A stretch of 64,000 bases of DNA from Rhizobium sp. TH135. Lineage in GTDB: Bacteria; Pseudomonadota; Alphaproteobacteria; Rhizobiales; Rhizobiaceae. The translations under genes and the position numbers were made by a program. Location: NCBI RefSeq assembly GCF_002855515.1, contig NZ_PKRP01000006.1, forward strand, positions 1 to 64,000, in the 5' to 3' direction. This document shows, piece after piece, positions 32,977 through 43,006 of this stretch; the first letter of the stretch is position 1; each line of letters opens with the position of its first letter. The notes under the pieces were generated by a model, which made no database searches, was not told the DNA's origin, and saw only the letters and a program-made list of their open reading frames with translations.

Positions 32977-34530
32977 ATGAACAAGGTCGACAAACCCGAG
33001 GCATTCGATCTTGACGCCCTGCGTCGCGGTCAGACGACGGTCGGCGCTCCCGACAACGTGGGCGGAGAGCGCAAGGCCGAGATCAGCGCACTTGCCCGAC
33101 AGATCGCCGGCCAGTACGCCATGGCGAACTATTCGCCGTCGATCGTGATCGGCCAGCTGCGGTTTCTGGAATTCTTCAGCCTGCTCGGGATCGCGCTCGC
33201 GACCAATTACTTCCTCGCCGAGGATCCCGGCGCGCATTTCCTCGACACCAGCATCAGCGGCTTTGCAGGCGCCCTTCTCGCGCTCCTCTTGATGCAGGCC
33301 AGCGACTGCTATCACGTCTCGATCCTGCGCTCGCCCATGGGCTCGATGGCGCGGGTGCTCGGAAGCTGGATGGCATCGCTCGGCGTCGTTGCGCTGGTCA
33401 ATCTGCTCTTCGTCGACCATGACCCCTATTATCGCGGCGTGCTTGCCGCATGGTTCGGGGTCGGCGCTGGCTATCTGCTCGTCGAACGCAATCTGATCGG
33501 CCTTGCGATCCGCCGCTGGGGACGCAATGGCGTGATGGAGCGGCGCGCCGTGATCGTTGGTGGCGGCAAGCCGGCCAAGGACCTGATCCGTGCGCTGGAA
33601 CAGCAGCCTGAGAACGACATCCGTATCTGCGGCATCTTCGACGACCGGAGTGCTGCGCGCTCGCCCGACGTGGTGGCCGGCTATCCGAAGCTCGGGACTG
33701 TTGCTGAGCTCGTGGAATTCGCCCGGCTTGCGCATATCGACATGCTGATCATCTCATTGCCGCTGAGCGCCGAAGCGCGCATCATGCAACTCCTCAAGAT
33801 GCTCTGGGTGCTGCCGGTCGATATCCGCCTTGCAGCCCACTCGAACAATTTGCGTTTCCGCCCGCGCGCCTATTCACATGTCGGGGCGGTGCCGCTGCTC
33901 GACATCCTCGACAAGCCGATCCGGGACTGGGATTCGGTCGCCAAGCGCGCCTTCGATATCTTCTTCAGCCTGCTTTCGCTGAGCCTGCTCTGGCCGGTCT
34001 TCATCGCGACGGCGATCGCCGTCAAGACGACCTCGAAGGGCCCGATCTTCTTCGTGCAGAAGCGTCACGGCTTCAACAACGAGGTGATCAACGTCCTGAA
34101 ATTCCGGTCGATGTATACCGAGATGAGCGATCCGACGGCCAAGAACGCGGTGACCAAGGGCGACCCGCGCGTGACGCGGGTCGGTCGCTTCATCCGCAAG
34201 ACATCGATCGACGAGTTGCCGCAACTCTTCAACGTGCTGCGCGGCGATCTTTCGCTGGTTGGCCCGCGCCCGCATGCCATCCTCGGCCAGACGCGCGACA
34301 AGACCTTCGGCGAAATCGTCGAAGGCTATTTCGCTCGCCACCGGGTGAAGCCAGGCGTCACCGGCTGGGCGCAGATCAATGGCTGGCGCGGCGAGATCGA
34401 CACCGACGACAAGATCAAGTTCCGCACGGCCTATGATCTCTACTACATCGAGAACTGGTCGCTCTGGTTCGACCTCAAGATCCTGTTCCTGACGCCGATC
34501 AAGCTCCTGAACACGGAAAACGCTTATTGA
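32977..34530 (+). CDS. uppE: Undecaprenyl-phosphate hexose-1-phosphate transferase (WcaJ/ExoY-like)
   Basis: 517 residues from the ATG at 32977 (a GTG five codons earlier is possible). Four or so N-terminal helices and a Rossmann-like CoA_binding_3 segment (RRAVIVGGGKPAKDLIRALEQQ) precede the C-terminal bacterial sugar transferase domain: KRAFDIFFSLLSLSLLWPVF, KGPIFFVQKRHGFNN, LPQLFNVLRGDLSLVGPRPH, GVTGWAQINGWRGE. It starts repeat-unit synthesis by loading a sugar phosphate on undecaprenyl phosphate, in the inner membrane. Full-length architecture and fifth place in the locus fit UppE. Its stop overlaps the TTG start of the polymerase gene. Confidence 0.93.
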   Translation: MNKVDKPEAFDLDALRRGQTTVGAPDNVGGERKAEISALARQIAGQYAMANYSPSIVIGQLRFLEFFSLLGIALATNYFLAEDPGAHFLDTSISGFAGALLALLLMQASDCYHVSILRSPMGSMARVLGSWMASLGVVALVNLLFVDHDPYYRGVLAAWFGVGAGYLLVERNLIGLAIRRWGRNGVMERRAVIVGGGKPAKDLIRALEQQPENDIRICGIFDDRSAARSPDVVAGYPKLGTVAELVEFARLAHIDMLIISLPLSAEARIMQLLKMLWVLPVDIRLAAHSNNLRFRPRAYSHVGAVPLLDILDKPIRDWDSVAKRAFDIFFSLLSLSLLWPVFIATAIAVKTTSKGPIFFVQKRHGFNNEVINVLKFRSMYTEMSDPTAKNAVTKGDPRVTRVGRFIRKTSIDELPQLFNVLRGDLSLVGPRPHAILGQTRDKTFGEIVEGYFARHRVKPGVTGWAQINGWRGEIDTDDKIKFRTAYDLYYIENWSLWFDLKILFLTPIKLLNTENAY

Positions 34531-35765
34531 GTGCCGTCGACGCCCAGATCCGGCCATTCAACCCGCAGGCCGCTGCCGTCCAGCTAATGGTCTCCTGGAT
34601 CATGGCGCTCGGCGTCTTCCTGTCGGGCTTCGTCATTTCCGAGCCTGCCCCTTATGAACTGCTGATGGTCGGCCAGGTCGCCTTGTGGTTCCTGTTCGGT
34701 CTCAAGATCTCGCGCGCCATTGCCCCCCTGCTCGCCCTCCTGCTGATCTTCAATGTCGGCGGTCTGCTGGCGATCACGATGCTGCCGACCATTCTGACCG
34801 AGCAGGTTCTCTATGTTGCGGTGTCGATCTTTCTCGCGCTGACGGCAGTCTTCTATGCCGCTGTGATCGAAGACCGGCCGCAGCGGCTGAAACTCATCTT
34901 CCAGGCCTGGGTCGCGGCTGCGATCATCACCGGCATGCTCGGCATCCTCGGCTATTTCCATGCCTTTCCGGGCTCCGAGGTTTTCACGCGCTACGACCGC
35001 GCCATGGGCGCCTTTCAGGATCCGAATGTCTTCGGCCCCTTTCTTGTCGCACCCATGCTGTACCTGCTGCACGGGATGCTGAAAGGCCGCTTGCTCGAAT
35101 CGCCGCTTCGGATCCTCGGAATCCTGATCCTGTCCTTTGCCGTCTTCCTCTCCTTCTCGCGTGCCGCCTGGGGGCTTTTCCTATTTTGCGCGATGGCTCT
35201 GGTCTTCGTGATGCTGCTCAAGGAGCGCACCAATGCGTTTCGCCTGAAGATCCTGGTCCTGTCGCTGACGGCCGTCATCGCCATGGTCATGGCGTTGCTG
35301 GTGGCTCTGCAATTCGAGAAGGTCCGTGGTCTCTTCGAGACCCGAACCCAGCTCGTGCAGGAATATGACGGCGGCCATCTCGGTCGTTTCGCGCGCCACC
35401 GACTAGGGTTCGAGATGGCGATGGAAAAGCCACTCGGGATTGGCCCGATGATGTTCGGCAAGATCTTCCCCGAGGACGAGCACAACATCTATCTGAAGTC
35501 GCTGATGGCCTATGGCTGGATCGGCTTCCTGTCCTACATCACGCTCATCGGCTGGACCGTGGCGATGGGTTTTCGTTACATGCTGCGGGACAGGCCGTGG
35601 CAACCCTATCTGATGATCGCCTGGATCGTGCTGCTTGGTCACATGCTGATCGGGGCCGTGATCGACACCGATCACTGGCGGCATTTTTACCTCGTGCTCG
35701 GGATCGTCTGGGGCTGTGGAGCCGCAGAATGGCGGCATCAGCGGGCCCTACGACGACATGCCTGA
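34527..35765 (+). CDS. Wzy-like O-antigen polymerase/ligase domain protein
   Basis: 412 residues starting with a TTG that overlaps the previous stop (TTGA), suggesting translational coupling; no in-frame ATG nearby gives a better start. About eleven membrane helices, with the large periplasmic loop between helices near 270-320 and the O-antigen ligase motif DEHNIYLKSLMAYGWIGFLSYI. It polymerises lipid-linked repeat units at the periplasmic face. Last in the five-gene plus-strand run; uppF position in the upp order. Confidence 0.85.
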   Translation: MSAVDAQIRPFNPQAAAVQLMVSWIMALGVFLSGFVISEPAPYELLMVGQVALWFLFGLKISRAIAPLLALLLIFNVGGLLAITMLPTILTEQVLYVAVSIFLALTAVFYAAVIEDRPQRLKLIFQAWVAAAIITGMLGILGYFHAFPGSEVFTRYDRAMGAFQDPNVFGPFLVAPMLYLLHGMLKGRLLESPLRILGILILSFAVFLSFSRAAWGLFLFCAMALVFVMLLKERTNAFRLKILVLSLTAVIAMVMALLVALQFEKVRGLFETRTQLVQEYDGGHLGRFARHRLGFEMAMEKPLGIGPMMFGKIFPEDEHNIYLKSLMAYGWIGFLSYITLIGWTVAMGFRYMLRDRPWQPYLMIAWIVLLGHMLIGAVIDTDHWRHFYLVLGIVWGCGAAEWRHQRALRRHA

Positions 35766-35820
35766 TCGATACGGGACCACTGTGGATTGAATTAATCTCC
35801 CAGCGCCCCATACTTAATAG

Positions 35821-36114
35821 ATGATCACTCCCGCCCAGATACGCGCCGCTCGCGCCATGCTCGACCTCACCATCGACAGGATCGGTCAGGAAAGCGGCGT
35901 GCCGCCACTCCTCATCCTGCAGATCGAGGCTGAGAACGGCCATGACGCGACCCCGCAGCAGCATGCAGCCCTGAAAGCCGCCCTGGAGCGTCTTGGCGTC
36001 AGCTTTCTGGGACCAGGCGAAGCCGGGCCGGGCGGCGAAGGTTTGCGCCTGTCTGCACGGGTCAGCGACGACGGCATGCGGCCGGAAGAACTGACCGCCG
36101 CCAACGACGATTGA
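35821..36114 (+). CDS. Small XRE/Cro-type helix-turn-helix protein
   Basis: 97 residues. ITPAQIRAARAMLDLTIDRIGQESGVPPLLILQIEAE reads as a Cro/CI-type HTH, followed by KAALERLGVSFLGPGEAGPGGEGLRL, the common tail of small rhizobial XRE proteins. It follows the polymerase gene after 55 bp and could regulate the polysaccharide locus or itself; no target is known. Confidence 0.78.
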   Translation: MITPAQIRAARAMLDLTIDRIGQESGVPPLLILQIEAENGHDATPQQHAALKAALERLGVSFLGPGEAGPGGEGLRLSARVSDDGMRPEELTAANDD

Positions 36115-36191
36115 GTTTTTCCGATATGGCGATGGAACAATAAGGAGCTTTGCGGCTTTTCCTGTCCGAAACAATCGAACAGGAGATTTTC

Positions 36192-36341
36192 ATGAGCCGA
36201 AACAATGGCCTCTACCTCATCATTGGCGCTCTCGTCGTTGCCGTCATCGGCCTCGGCATCTATGTCTACCAGGAAGAGCAGCAGCCCGATGGTGTCGAAC
36301 TCAAGATCGGCCAGAACGGCGTTTCGATCGAGGAGAACTGA
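36192..36341 (+). CDS. Small single-span membrane protein
   Basis: 49 residues from the ATG at 36192, with AGGAGA before it. One membrane helix (LYLIIGALVVAVIGLGIYVY) followed by a short acidic tail (QEEQQPDGVELKIGQNGVSIEEN). Strong ribosome binding site and clean topology support expression. No function known. Its 3' end overlaps the convergent esterase gene by 41 bp. Confidence 0.7.
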   Translation: MSRNNGLYLIIGALVVAVIGLGIYVYQEEQQPDGVELKIGQNGVSIEEN

Positions 36342-37380
36342 TCGATTGTCCCCTGGCAGCCACGACACGCCGCCGGATAAAGGTTTCATAGAATTGCTGG
36401 GGGGCGCCGATGGCGCCCTCAAGCATATAGGGCTGGCGCTTCTGGCTCGCATGGCGGGCAATCACCGGGAGACCATGGTCCAGCCCGTCGAAAAGGCGGT
36501 ATTCGACCAGCGTTCTCCCATCGGCATCCCGCCAAAGCAGGCTCGTCCCCTGGGGGCCTGTCTCACGCTCTCCAGCGTCCTCATCCAGTCCATGCAGATC
36601 CAGCCATTGAGACAGCGCCGCCTCCGCATTGAGCGGTGAGACGACGCGATCCGCCCTGCCCTGCCAGATCGAAACGGCGGGCAAAACACTTTCTCCCTCG
36701 CCGCTCGCCGCCCGTGCCAGGTCACCCCATTCCTGTCTGCTACGCCGGCTGCCGGACTTCATGACCGACAGCGCCGACAGCGCATCGCGCGCAGCGCCAT
36801 AGGGCAGCGCCCCAACCACCTGTCCAGCTGCGAAGAGATCCGGATAGGTGACCAGCATGGCATTGGCCATGGCGCCGCCGGCCGAAAGGCCCTGAATGAA
36901 AATGCGGTCGCGGGCGATGCCGTGCCGCTCGACGCTGTGCTCAATCATCTGGCGGATCGACATCAGCTCGCCGCGATCCCGCGCGACCATGCTTGGCCGG
37001 AACCAGTTGAAACACAGGTTGTGATTGTTCGACTTGGTTTGCTCGGGATAGAGCAACACGAAACCCTTGTCCCTGGCGATCCGGCTCCAGCCGCTACCCC
37101 GATGATATTGCTCGGCCGTTTGCAGGCAGCCATGCAGGACAACGACAAGCGTTGCCGGCTCCCGCCGAACCGCGGGCGCATATTCCAGCATCCGCAAGCG
37201 TCCGGGATTGCTGCCGAAGGCACGAACCTCAACCAGCGTCGAGCGCGAAGTCCGCGGCTTCGGCGCCTTGGGCGCCTCCGGCAGCCTTATCTTCGGCAAA
37301 GCCTTTTCAAGGTTGCGGCGAAGGCGCTTATGACCGCGCAGCATGGCGGAGAGCGGAAACATGGAGAACTTGAAACGCAT
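36301..37380 (-). CDS. PHB-depolymerase-family esterase
   Basis: 359 residues. Alpha/beta hydrolase of the 'short-chain PHA depolymerase type 1' group: LVVVLHGCLQTAEQYHRGSGWSRIARDKGFVLLYPEQ contains the oxyanion-hole HGC, and FIQGLSAGGAMANAML holds the nucleophile Ser in GxSxG. A late DGLDHGLP segment supplies the His. The N-terminus is basic (LRGHKRLRRNLEKALPK) and not a clear signal peptide, so location is uncertain. It may cleave polyhydroxybutyrate-like or feruloyl esters. It overlaps the small membrane protein gene tail to tail. Confidence 0.88.
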   Translation of the reverse strand: MRFKFSMFPLSAMLRGHKRLRRNLEKALPKIRLPEAPKAPKPRTSRSTLVEVRAFGSNPGRLRMLEYAPAVRREPATLVVVLHGCLQTAEQYHRGSGWSRIARDKGFVLLYPEQTKSNNHNLCFNWFRPSMVARDRGELMSIRQMIEHSVERHGIARDRIFIQGLSAGGAMANAMLVTYPDLFAAGQVVGALPYGAARDALSALSVMKSGSRRSRQEWGDLARAASGEGESVLPAVSIWQGRADRVVSPLNAEAALSQWLDLHGLDEDAGERETGPQGTSLLWRDADGRTLVEYRLFDGLDHGLPVIARHASQKRQPYMLEGAIGAPQQFYETFIRRRVVAARGQSISSPRSKRRSGRS

Positions 37381-37501
37381 GGGATCAGAGCTTTCGTCGC
37401 ACTCCCTCCAATATAATGCTGCAATGCAGCAAACGAAGGACGTTCCGTCAAGAAAACCGGCGATTTCACATGTCGGGCGCTAAGTGGCTCACAATGCGAG
37501 C

Positions 37502-37540
37502 ATAAAAAAAGACCGGGCATCTCGAAGATACCCGGTCCTT
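37502..37540 (-). terminator. tRNA-Pro terminator
   Basis: Minus strand GACCGGGTATC-TTC-GAGATGCCCGGTC followed by TTTTTTT, 44 bp beyond the tRNA 3' end. Confidence 0.88.
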
Positions 37541-37583
37541 AGACCTGTTCGACGTGACCAACTGCTTGATCCGTCGAGCAAAA

Positions 37584-37660
<77 letters not shown>

Positions 37661-37826
37661 TCACCGGCAAATCGACTGAACCTGTTGTTCCGAAATCCCC
37701 CAAGACCAATTGATCTCAAGAAAATGTCGGTCATGACAGACCCGTCCGACAGCAAGTTCCCTTTAGCCAGTGAACTATTCCCGCGCAAGGGGAAACTCCC
37801 GGCGACGGGAAAAAATGCGCGGATTG

Positions 37827-38249
37827 TCAGTTGAGCCTTTGCATCAGGGCGCGGACTTCTTCGAAGCGACGACGCTGTTCGGGCTCTTCGCTGTTGGCAG
37901 CGTAGCAGGTCGATTCCATGCAGAATCTGGTGACCTGAAGAGGATCGGCGTCGCGCTCGAACTGGCATTCGATCTCGTCCGAAATGTCATCCGGCTCTGA
38001 ATCCATTCGCGTCGAATAAGTCAGGCGGGCGCCCGGCGGATCGAGCTCCGGAAAGGCCTGCACGACCCCGATCTTGAGATCCTTGACCATCAGCACGCTC
38101 TTGGCGACGAAGGCGCAGGCATCCTCTACCGTTGTGGGCCTTGCCTCGGTCGAACCGGTGGCCGTGGCCGCCACTTGCGCCTGCTGGGCATGGGCCGGGA
38201 TCACGGCGAGAAGAGAGAGGACGGGGATCGTTATCAGGAGACGCTTCAT
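37827..38249 (-). CDS. Secreted hypothetical protein
   Basis: 140 residues with a Sec signal peptide (MKRLLITIPVLSLLAVIPAHAQ). The mature part is acidic and contains four cysteines (EDACAFV, EIECQFE, RFCMESTCYAA), probably forming disulfides in the periplasm. No family recognised. GAGGTTCC precedes the ATG. Between tRNA-Pro and the merR gene, on the same strand as merR. Confidence 0.7.
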   Translation of the reverse strand: MKRLLITIPVLSLLAVIPAHAQQAQVAATATGSTEARPTTVEDACAFVAKSVLMVKDLKIGVVQAFPELDPPGARLTYSTRMDSEPDDISDEIECQFERDADPLQVTRFCMESTCYAANSEEPEQRRRFEEVRALMQRLN

Positions 38250-38342
38250 GGAACCTCGCAGTGGTTGCGTTTGGTGCCAGAACGCCCCGGAGCGCTTCGA
38301 TGTTCCACGGGGGAACGCCGGGCAGGCTTTACGCCCGCGCCG

Positions 38343-38906
38343 TCAGCGTACCTGATCGAGCAGGCGCTTGCATTCCAGGAGATCGAAGAGGGCTTCCTGC
38401 AGCAATGCGCGATCTTCCTTGCCGACCGAACCCTTGCCGACCGAGATCTCCGGAGCGTCGTCGTTGGCGCTGCTGCCGAAACCGAAGAATCGGCCGCTGG
38501 CACGGACCTTGGGGCGACCGACCACTTGGTCCTCGTCGAGATTGACCTTGGGCTCATCCGCCTTGGACGCGTTGGCGGCCACGAGGGCCTCCATGGTCGC
38601 GACATCGCCTGTGGCGACCGCCATGACGAACTTGTTGCCGTTCGTCTTGAGAAGCTTCTGGACGCCCTTGATCGTGTAGCCCTGATCATAGAGCAGGTGG
38701 CGAATGCCCTTCAGCAGTTCGACATCATCAGGACGATAGTAGCGCCGACCACCGCCGCGCTTCAGCGGCTTGATCTGCGGAAAGCGGGTTTCCCAGAAGC
38801 GCAGGACGTGCTGCGGCAGATCGAGATCATCTGCCACCTCGCTGATGGTGCGGAAAGCATCCGGGCTCTTGTCCAACTGCATCACAGCGCGCTCCTCGAT
38901 CGTCAC
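38343..38906 (-). CDS. MerR-family transcriptional regulator
   Basis: 187 residues. Winged [72 protein letters not shown]. The '[17 protein letters not shown]' form marks the alphaproteobacterial MerR group next to ihfA. The C-terminal part has no conserved metal cysteines, so it is unlikely to be a metal sensor. It lies 97 bp downstream of ihfA on the same strand, the conserved order in Rhizobiaceae. Targets unknown. Confidence 0.92.
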   Translation of the reverse strand: MTIEERAVMQLDKSPDAFRTISEVADDLDLPQHVLRFWETRFPQIKPLKRGGGRRYYRPDDVELLKGIRHLLYDQGYTIKGVQKLLKTNGNKFVMAVATGDVATMEALVAANASKADEPKVNLDEDQVVGRPKVRASGRFFGFGSSANDDAPEISVGKGSVGKEDRALLQEALFDLLECKRLLDQVR

Positions 38907-39003
38907 GCGGGCGCGCGACTCGGGTCATATTTCAACGGTTTGAGGATGGCTTTTCAAGCGCTGGGTGGCCGGCGAGCGAATGCTCCACCGGTTTTGGCCG
39001 ATA

Positions 39004-39342
39004 TCAGGCCGCGGGGTTCGCGGGCTTCTGCTTGGCCTTGCGGGCGATATGGGCGCGCAGGATGCGCTGCTTGAGCACGTTCGACGCCTTGAAGGTCATG
39101 ACGCGACGCGGCGAGATCGGCACTTCCTCGCCCGTTTTCGGGTTTCGGCCGATGCGTTCGTTCTTGCTGCGGACCTGGAAGGTCGCGAAAGACGAAAGCT
39201 TGACGGATTCGCCACGCACGATGGCGTTGCAGATCTCGTCAATCACGGTCTCGACCAGCTCGGCAGATTCCGTTCTGGAAAGACCGACCTTGCGAAAGAC
39301 TGATTCTGCCAGATCCGCACGCGTCACTGTCTTCCCGGCCAT
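39004..39342 (-). CDS. ihfA: Integration host factor subunit alpha
   Basis: 112 residues. [37 protein letters not shown] and [38 protein letters not shown] are IHF-alpha signatures, with the intercalating proline in RNPKTG. The C-terminal extension [11 protein letters not shown] is longer than in Escherichia, as usual in rhizobia. It bends specific DNA sites with IhfB. Part of the fabH-ihfA-merR minus-strand run. Confidence 0.96.
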   Translation of the reverse strand: MAGKTVTRADLAESVFRKVGLSRTESAELVETVIDEICNAIVRGESVKLSSFATFQVRSKNERIGRNPKTGEEVPISPRRVMTFKASNVLKQRILRAHIARKAKQKPANPAA

Positions 39343-39450
39343 TGTTCTCGCCCGCCTAAATCAATGATCTTGTTGAATTGGGCAGAGACTATTGCCCTTG
39401 GCCGCGACGGTCAAGTCCTTGTCGGTGCGCAATTTTTAGGGTTTCAAATG

Positions 39451-40422
39451 CTACCAGCGAACGAGCACGGCGCCCCAGGTGAAGCCACCACCCATCGCTT
39501 CCAGCATCACGAGGTCACCCTGCTTGATGCGGCCGTCGCCGGCTGCGGTGGCGAGCGCCAGCGGAATCGACGCCGCCGAGGTATTGCCGTGCTGGTCGAC
39601 GGTGATCACGACCTTGGCGTCGGGAATGCCGAGCTTCTTCGCGGATCCATCGATGATGCGCTTGTTGGCCTGGTGCGGCACCAGCCAGTCGATATCGTCA
39701 GCCGTCGTGCCGGTCGCCGTGAAGGCAGCCTCGATGACGTCGGTGATCATGCCGACGGCGTGCTTGAAGACCTCGCGGCCCTCCATGCGCAGATGGCCGA
39801 CGGTTCCGGTCGTGGACGGACCGCCGTCGACATAGAGCTTTTCGCGATGGGCGCCGTCGGAGCGCAGGTTGGAGGTCAGCACGCCACGGTCTGCGACGGT
39901 CCCCTCGCCTTCCGCCGCCTCGAGGATGAGCGCGCCGGCACCGTCGCCGAAGAGCACGCAGGTCGTGCGGTCGGTCCAGTCGAGGATGCGGGAAAAGGTT
40001 TCCGCACCGATGACGAGCACGCGCTTGGCCATGCCGCCACGGATATAGAGATCGGCGGTCGCCATCGCATAGACGAAACCAGAGCACACGGCCTGCACGT
40101 CGAAGCCGAAGCCGTGATGCATGCCGAGACGGTTCTGGATGTTCACGGCGGTCGCCGGGAAGGTGTTGTCAGGCGTGGAGGTCGCGCAGATGATGAGATC
40201 GATGTCGGCTGCGGTCAGGCCTGCGCGGTCGAGCGCCTCCTGGGCCGCGGCAGCGCCGAGCGAGGCGGTCGTCTCGCCTTCACCGGCGATGTAACGCTGC
40301 TTGATGCCGGTACGCTGGACGATCCATTCGTCCGAGGTTTCGACCATGCTTTCGAGATCGCGATTGGTCACAACCCGTTTCGGGAGCGCCGCTCCGAAAC
40401 CGCGAACTACAGAACGGATCAT
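39451..40422 (-). CDS. fabH: 3-oxoacyl-ACP synthase III (FabH)
   Basis: 323 residues. Catalytic triad visible: Cys113 in [11 protein letters not shown], His250 in [10 protein letters not shown], Asn280 in [27 protein letters not shown] is the KASIII substrate-entry signature. It condenses acetyl-CoA with malonyl-ACP to start fatty acid synthesis. Sixteen bases after plsX, on the same strand, so lipid-synthesis genes are co-transcribed. Confidence 0.97.
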   Translation of the reverse strand: MIRSVVRGFGAALPKRVVTNRDLESMVETSDEWIVQRTGIKQRYIAGEGETTASLGAAAAQEALDRAGLTAADIDLIICATSTPDNTFPATAVNIQNRLGMHHGFGFDVQAVCSGFVYAMATADLYIRGGMAKRVLVIGAETFSRILDWTDRTTCVLFGDGAGALILEAAEGEGTVADRGVLTSNLRSDGAHREKLYVDGGPSTTGTVGHLRMEGREVFKHAVGMITDVIEAAFTATGTTADDIDWLVPHQANKRIIDGSAKKLGIPDAKVVITVDQHGNTSAASIPLALATAAGDGRIKQGDLVMLEAMGGGFTWGAVLVRW

Positions 40423-40438
40423 TGAAGTTTCCTACCTT

Positions 40439-41485
40439 TCACGCCGCTTCGGGGCCGGCCGGAGACGGGTGCCGCGCGTGATATTTTTTCAAGTCGTTTT
40501 CGATCTTCTGGGTGAGACCGTTTCGAGCCATGTCATAGCCCACATCGAGAGCGGCCGCAAAGCCCTCGGCATCCGTGCCGCCATGGCTCTTGATGACGAT
40601 GCCATTCAGGCCGAGGAACACGCCGCCGTTGACCTTGCGCGGGTCCATCTTCTCGCGCAGGCGATCAAAGGCGCCCTTGGCGAGGATGTAGCCGAGCTTG
40701 GCCATCCAGGTGCGCGACATGGCCGCCCGCAGGTATTCCGCGATCTGCTTGGCGGTGCCTTCCGCGGTCTTCAGGGCAATATTGCCGGTAAAGCCTTCAG
40801 TCACCACGACATCAACGGTGCCCTTGCCGAGGTCATCGCCCTCGACAAAGCCATAGTAGTCGATCGTGTCGAGACCCGCTTCGCGGATCAGGCGACCGGC
40901 TTCTTTCACCTCTTCCTGACCCTTGATCTCTTCGACGCCGACATTGAGCAGGCCGACCATGGGCTTTTCGATTTCAAACAGGGCGCGTGCCATGGCGCCA
41001 CCCATAACGGCGAAATCGAGCAATTGCTGGGCATCGGCACCGATGCCGGCGCCAACGTCGAGCACGATGCTTTCACCTGAGAGCGTCGGCCAGATCGCCG
41101 CGATCGCCGGGCGCTCGATGGTCGCCATCGTGCGCAGGCAGAACTTGGCCATGGCCATCAGCGCGCCGGTATTGCCGGCAGAGACGGCAACATCCGCCTG
41201 CCCCGTCTTCACCGCCTCGATCGAACGCCACATGCTGGACACGTAGCGGCCACGACGCAGGGCCTGGCTCGGCTTCTCGTCCATGGTGACGGAGATGTCG
41301 CAGTGGTGGAAGGTCGACTTTTCCTTGAGCTTCGGAAACTGCGCAAGGATCGGCAGGCAGCGTTCCTGCTGGCCGTAGAGAAGGAAGGTTACATCGGGAT
41401 GACGCTCGAGTGCCTTGGCAGCTCCGGGGATGACGACTTCGGGACCGAAGTCTCCACCCATGACGTCGACAGAAATTCTGATCAC
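40439..41485 (-). CDS. plsX: Phosphate acyltransferase PlsX
   Basis: 348 residues. [25 protein letters not shown] is the PlsX start, with [17 protein letters not shown] and [20 protein letters not shown] as further signatures. It converts acyl-ACP to acyl-phosphate for phospholipid synthesis, associated with the inner face of the membrane. It precedes fabH by 16 bp and follows the DUF177 gene after about 100 bp. Confidence 0.97.
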   Translation of the reverse strand: MIRISVDVMGGDFGPEVVIPGAAKALERHPDVTFLLYGQQERCLPILAQFPKLKEKSTFHHCDISVTMDEKPSQALRRGRYVSSMWRSIEAVKTGQADVAVSAGNTGALMAMAKFCLRTMATIERPAIAAIWPTLSGESIVLDVGAGIGADAQQLLDFAVMGGAMARALFEIEKPMVGLLNVGVEEIKGQEEVKEAGRLIREAGLDTIDYYGFVEGDDLGKGTVDVVVTEGFTGNIALKTAEGTAKQIAEYLRAAMSRTWMAKLGYILAKGAFDRLREKMDPRKVNGGVFLGLNGIVIKSHGGTDAEGFAAALDVGYDMARNGLTQKIENDLKKYHARHPSPAGPEAA

Positions 41486-41586
41486 TTAGACCTGACCCTT
41501 CTTCATCGCTGGCCAGCGATATTTTCGGCCAAAATACCGCTTTTCATTCGGCATACAACCCACCCGCAGGTGCAGATGGGGGATGA

Positions 41587-42147
41587 TCAATCCTTTTTCC
41601 AGTCCTTCAGGACAGCAAAGGGGGACGGTTTCTTGTCCTCTTCGGCCTTGCTTTCGATATGCCCGGAGAAGGTGACGCCTTCCTTCTTCGGGTATGGATC
41701 GATGTCGAGGGCGGCAAATTCAGCGATCAGGGCGCCCGCATCGATCGTGTCACCGGTGAACTGTTCGGGAAGGTCCGGACCGTCAGGATCGAGCACCATC
41801 TCACCGGCGCCGTCGAGCACGATGCGCGCAAGCTTGGAGCCCTCCGGCACGAAGATCTGGTCGATCTCCTGGTCGATATGCGAGACGACAGGTTCCAGCG
41901 TCACGACGCATGCCTGGACCAATTCACCGGACACACGCCCCGTGATCCGGACGCCGTCCTTTTTCCAGCGGGCGACCTGCAGATCCGCAGAGAGCTTGTT
42001 GACGGCTTCCACCCGCCACAGGTCGGCCAGGCCCGCCCGTTCACGCTCGTCGGCCTCCACACGCACCCGCACAGGATTGGCCGAGATATGGCCGACCTTC
42101 ACGAGATAGCTGAACTCGCGGCTGTCTCTGGTTTCTTTGCTCGTCAT
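41587..42147 (-). CDS. DUF177 (YceD-like) protein
   Basis: 186 residues from the ATG at 42147 (MTSKETRDSREFSYLVKVGH); GAGGA nine bases upstream. The region RVSGELVQACVVTLEPVVSHIDQEIDQIFVPEG fits DUF177, with the first part of the C-x-R-C motif reduced to one cysteine. YceD homologues affect 23S rRNA maturation; the role in alphaproteobacteria is not well known. Between the CBP3-like gene and plsX, matching the usual rhizobial order. Confidence 0.88.
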   Translation of the reverse strand: MTSKETRDSREFSYLVKVGHISANPVRVRVEADERERAGLADLWRVEAVNKLSADLQVARWKKDGVRITGRVSGELVQACVVTLEPVVSHIDQEIDQIFVPEGSKLARIVLDGAGEMVLDPDGPDLPEQFTGDTIDAGALIAEFAALDIDPYPKKEGVTFSGHIESKAEEDKKPSPFAVLKDWKKD

Positions 42148-42211
42148 GTCGTCTGTTCCTCGTTTTGCCATCGGGCCTGATGCGTCTGCGCCCTGAGGCG
42201 ACCGACGCCGA

Positions 42212-42751
42212 TCAGGCAGCCGGGACGGCAATGCGGGCCATGCCCGTCTCGATGTCATTTTCATCCACGGCGCCAAGCGCCTGTTCAGCCGCAAACATCC
42301 AGTCGGCCAGCGCCTGCATGGAGGGTGCCGCCTCCCCTTCTTCAGGATGGATGTTGCGCTTCAGCGCGGCTTCGAGCGCCTCTCGGTCATTTCGGTCCAA
42401 GGCGCCGGCATAGGATTCCAGGCGACCGTAATACATGCCAGCCAGCTTTTTCATGCGCTTCGGCACACCGGGATCGCCGACGCCCAGCTCGCGAATGGAG
42501 TGATCCACATCCTCGAAAAAGGCATCGATAATGTTCTGGGCGATCTCCTGGCCGCTGCGCGGAGATTTCGCGGTGCGGCGGAAATACAGAATCAGCATGA
42601 TCGTCAGCATCTCGAAGCGGCCGATCACTGTGTCGGGCACATGCATGTCGAGATAGAAGGCGGGCGTGCGCGCAGCCGCCGTCAGCGCGCCATACTGACG
42701 CTCGACGATCACCTGATTGTTTCTTTTCTGCCGAAAGAAGCCGAATACCAT
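42212..42751 (-). CDS. Ubiquinol-cytochrome c chaperone (CBP3/UQCC1-like)
   Basis: 179 residues. FYLDMHVPDTVIGRFEMLTIMLILYFRR, DVDHSIRELGVGDPGVPKRMKKLAGMYYGRLESY are conserved features of the Ubiq_cyt_C_chap family, homologous to mitochondrial CBP3, which assists cytochrome b assembly of complex III. No signal peptide; probably membrane-associated at the cytoplasmic face. Divergent from bamE and first in the DUF177-plsX-fabH run. Confidence 0.93.
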   Translation of the reverse strand: MVFGFFRQKRNNQVIVERQYGALTAAARTPAFYLDMHVPDTVIGRFEMLTIMLILYFRRTAKSPRSGQEIAQNIIDAFFEDVDHSIRELGVGDPGVPKRMKKLAGMYYGRLESYAGALDRNDREALEAALKRNIHPEEGEAAPSMQALADWMFAAEQALGAVDENDIETGMARIAVPAA

Positions 42752-43006
42752 CCAATATCACCAAAAAGAGCCGACCGAAGTGGTGAGCCCGGACGTGGTC
42801 GTGTTGCATGATTGCGAAAGCTGGTTTACCGAAGCAGGCGTGAATTGCAATGCCGTTATCCGGCACGAATGCCGCATCCTGCGGCAGATTGACCGGCAAA
42901 TCGGCAGCGCAGACATTGCGGCAGCTTTCCCCGGAAAGGCCACAATGCTATGCGCAGAAGCATGCGGCATCGGCAGGTGCCATCGACACTCATGGGAGAC
43001 GTTTGC

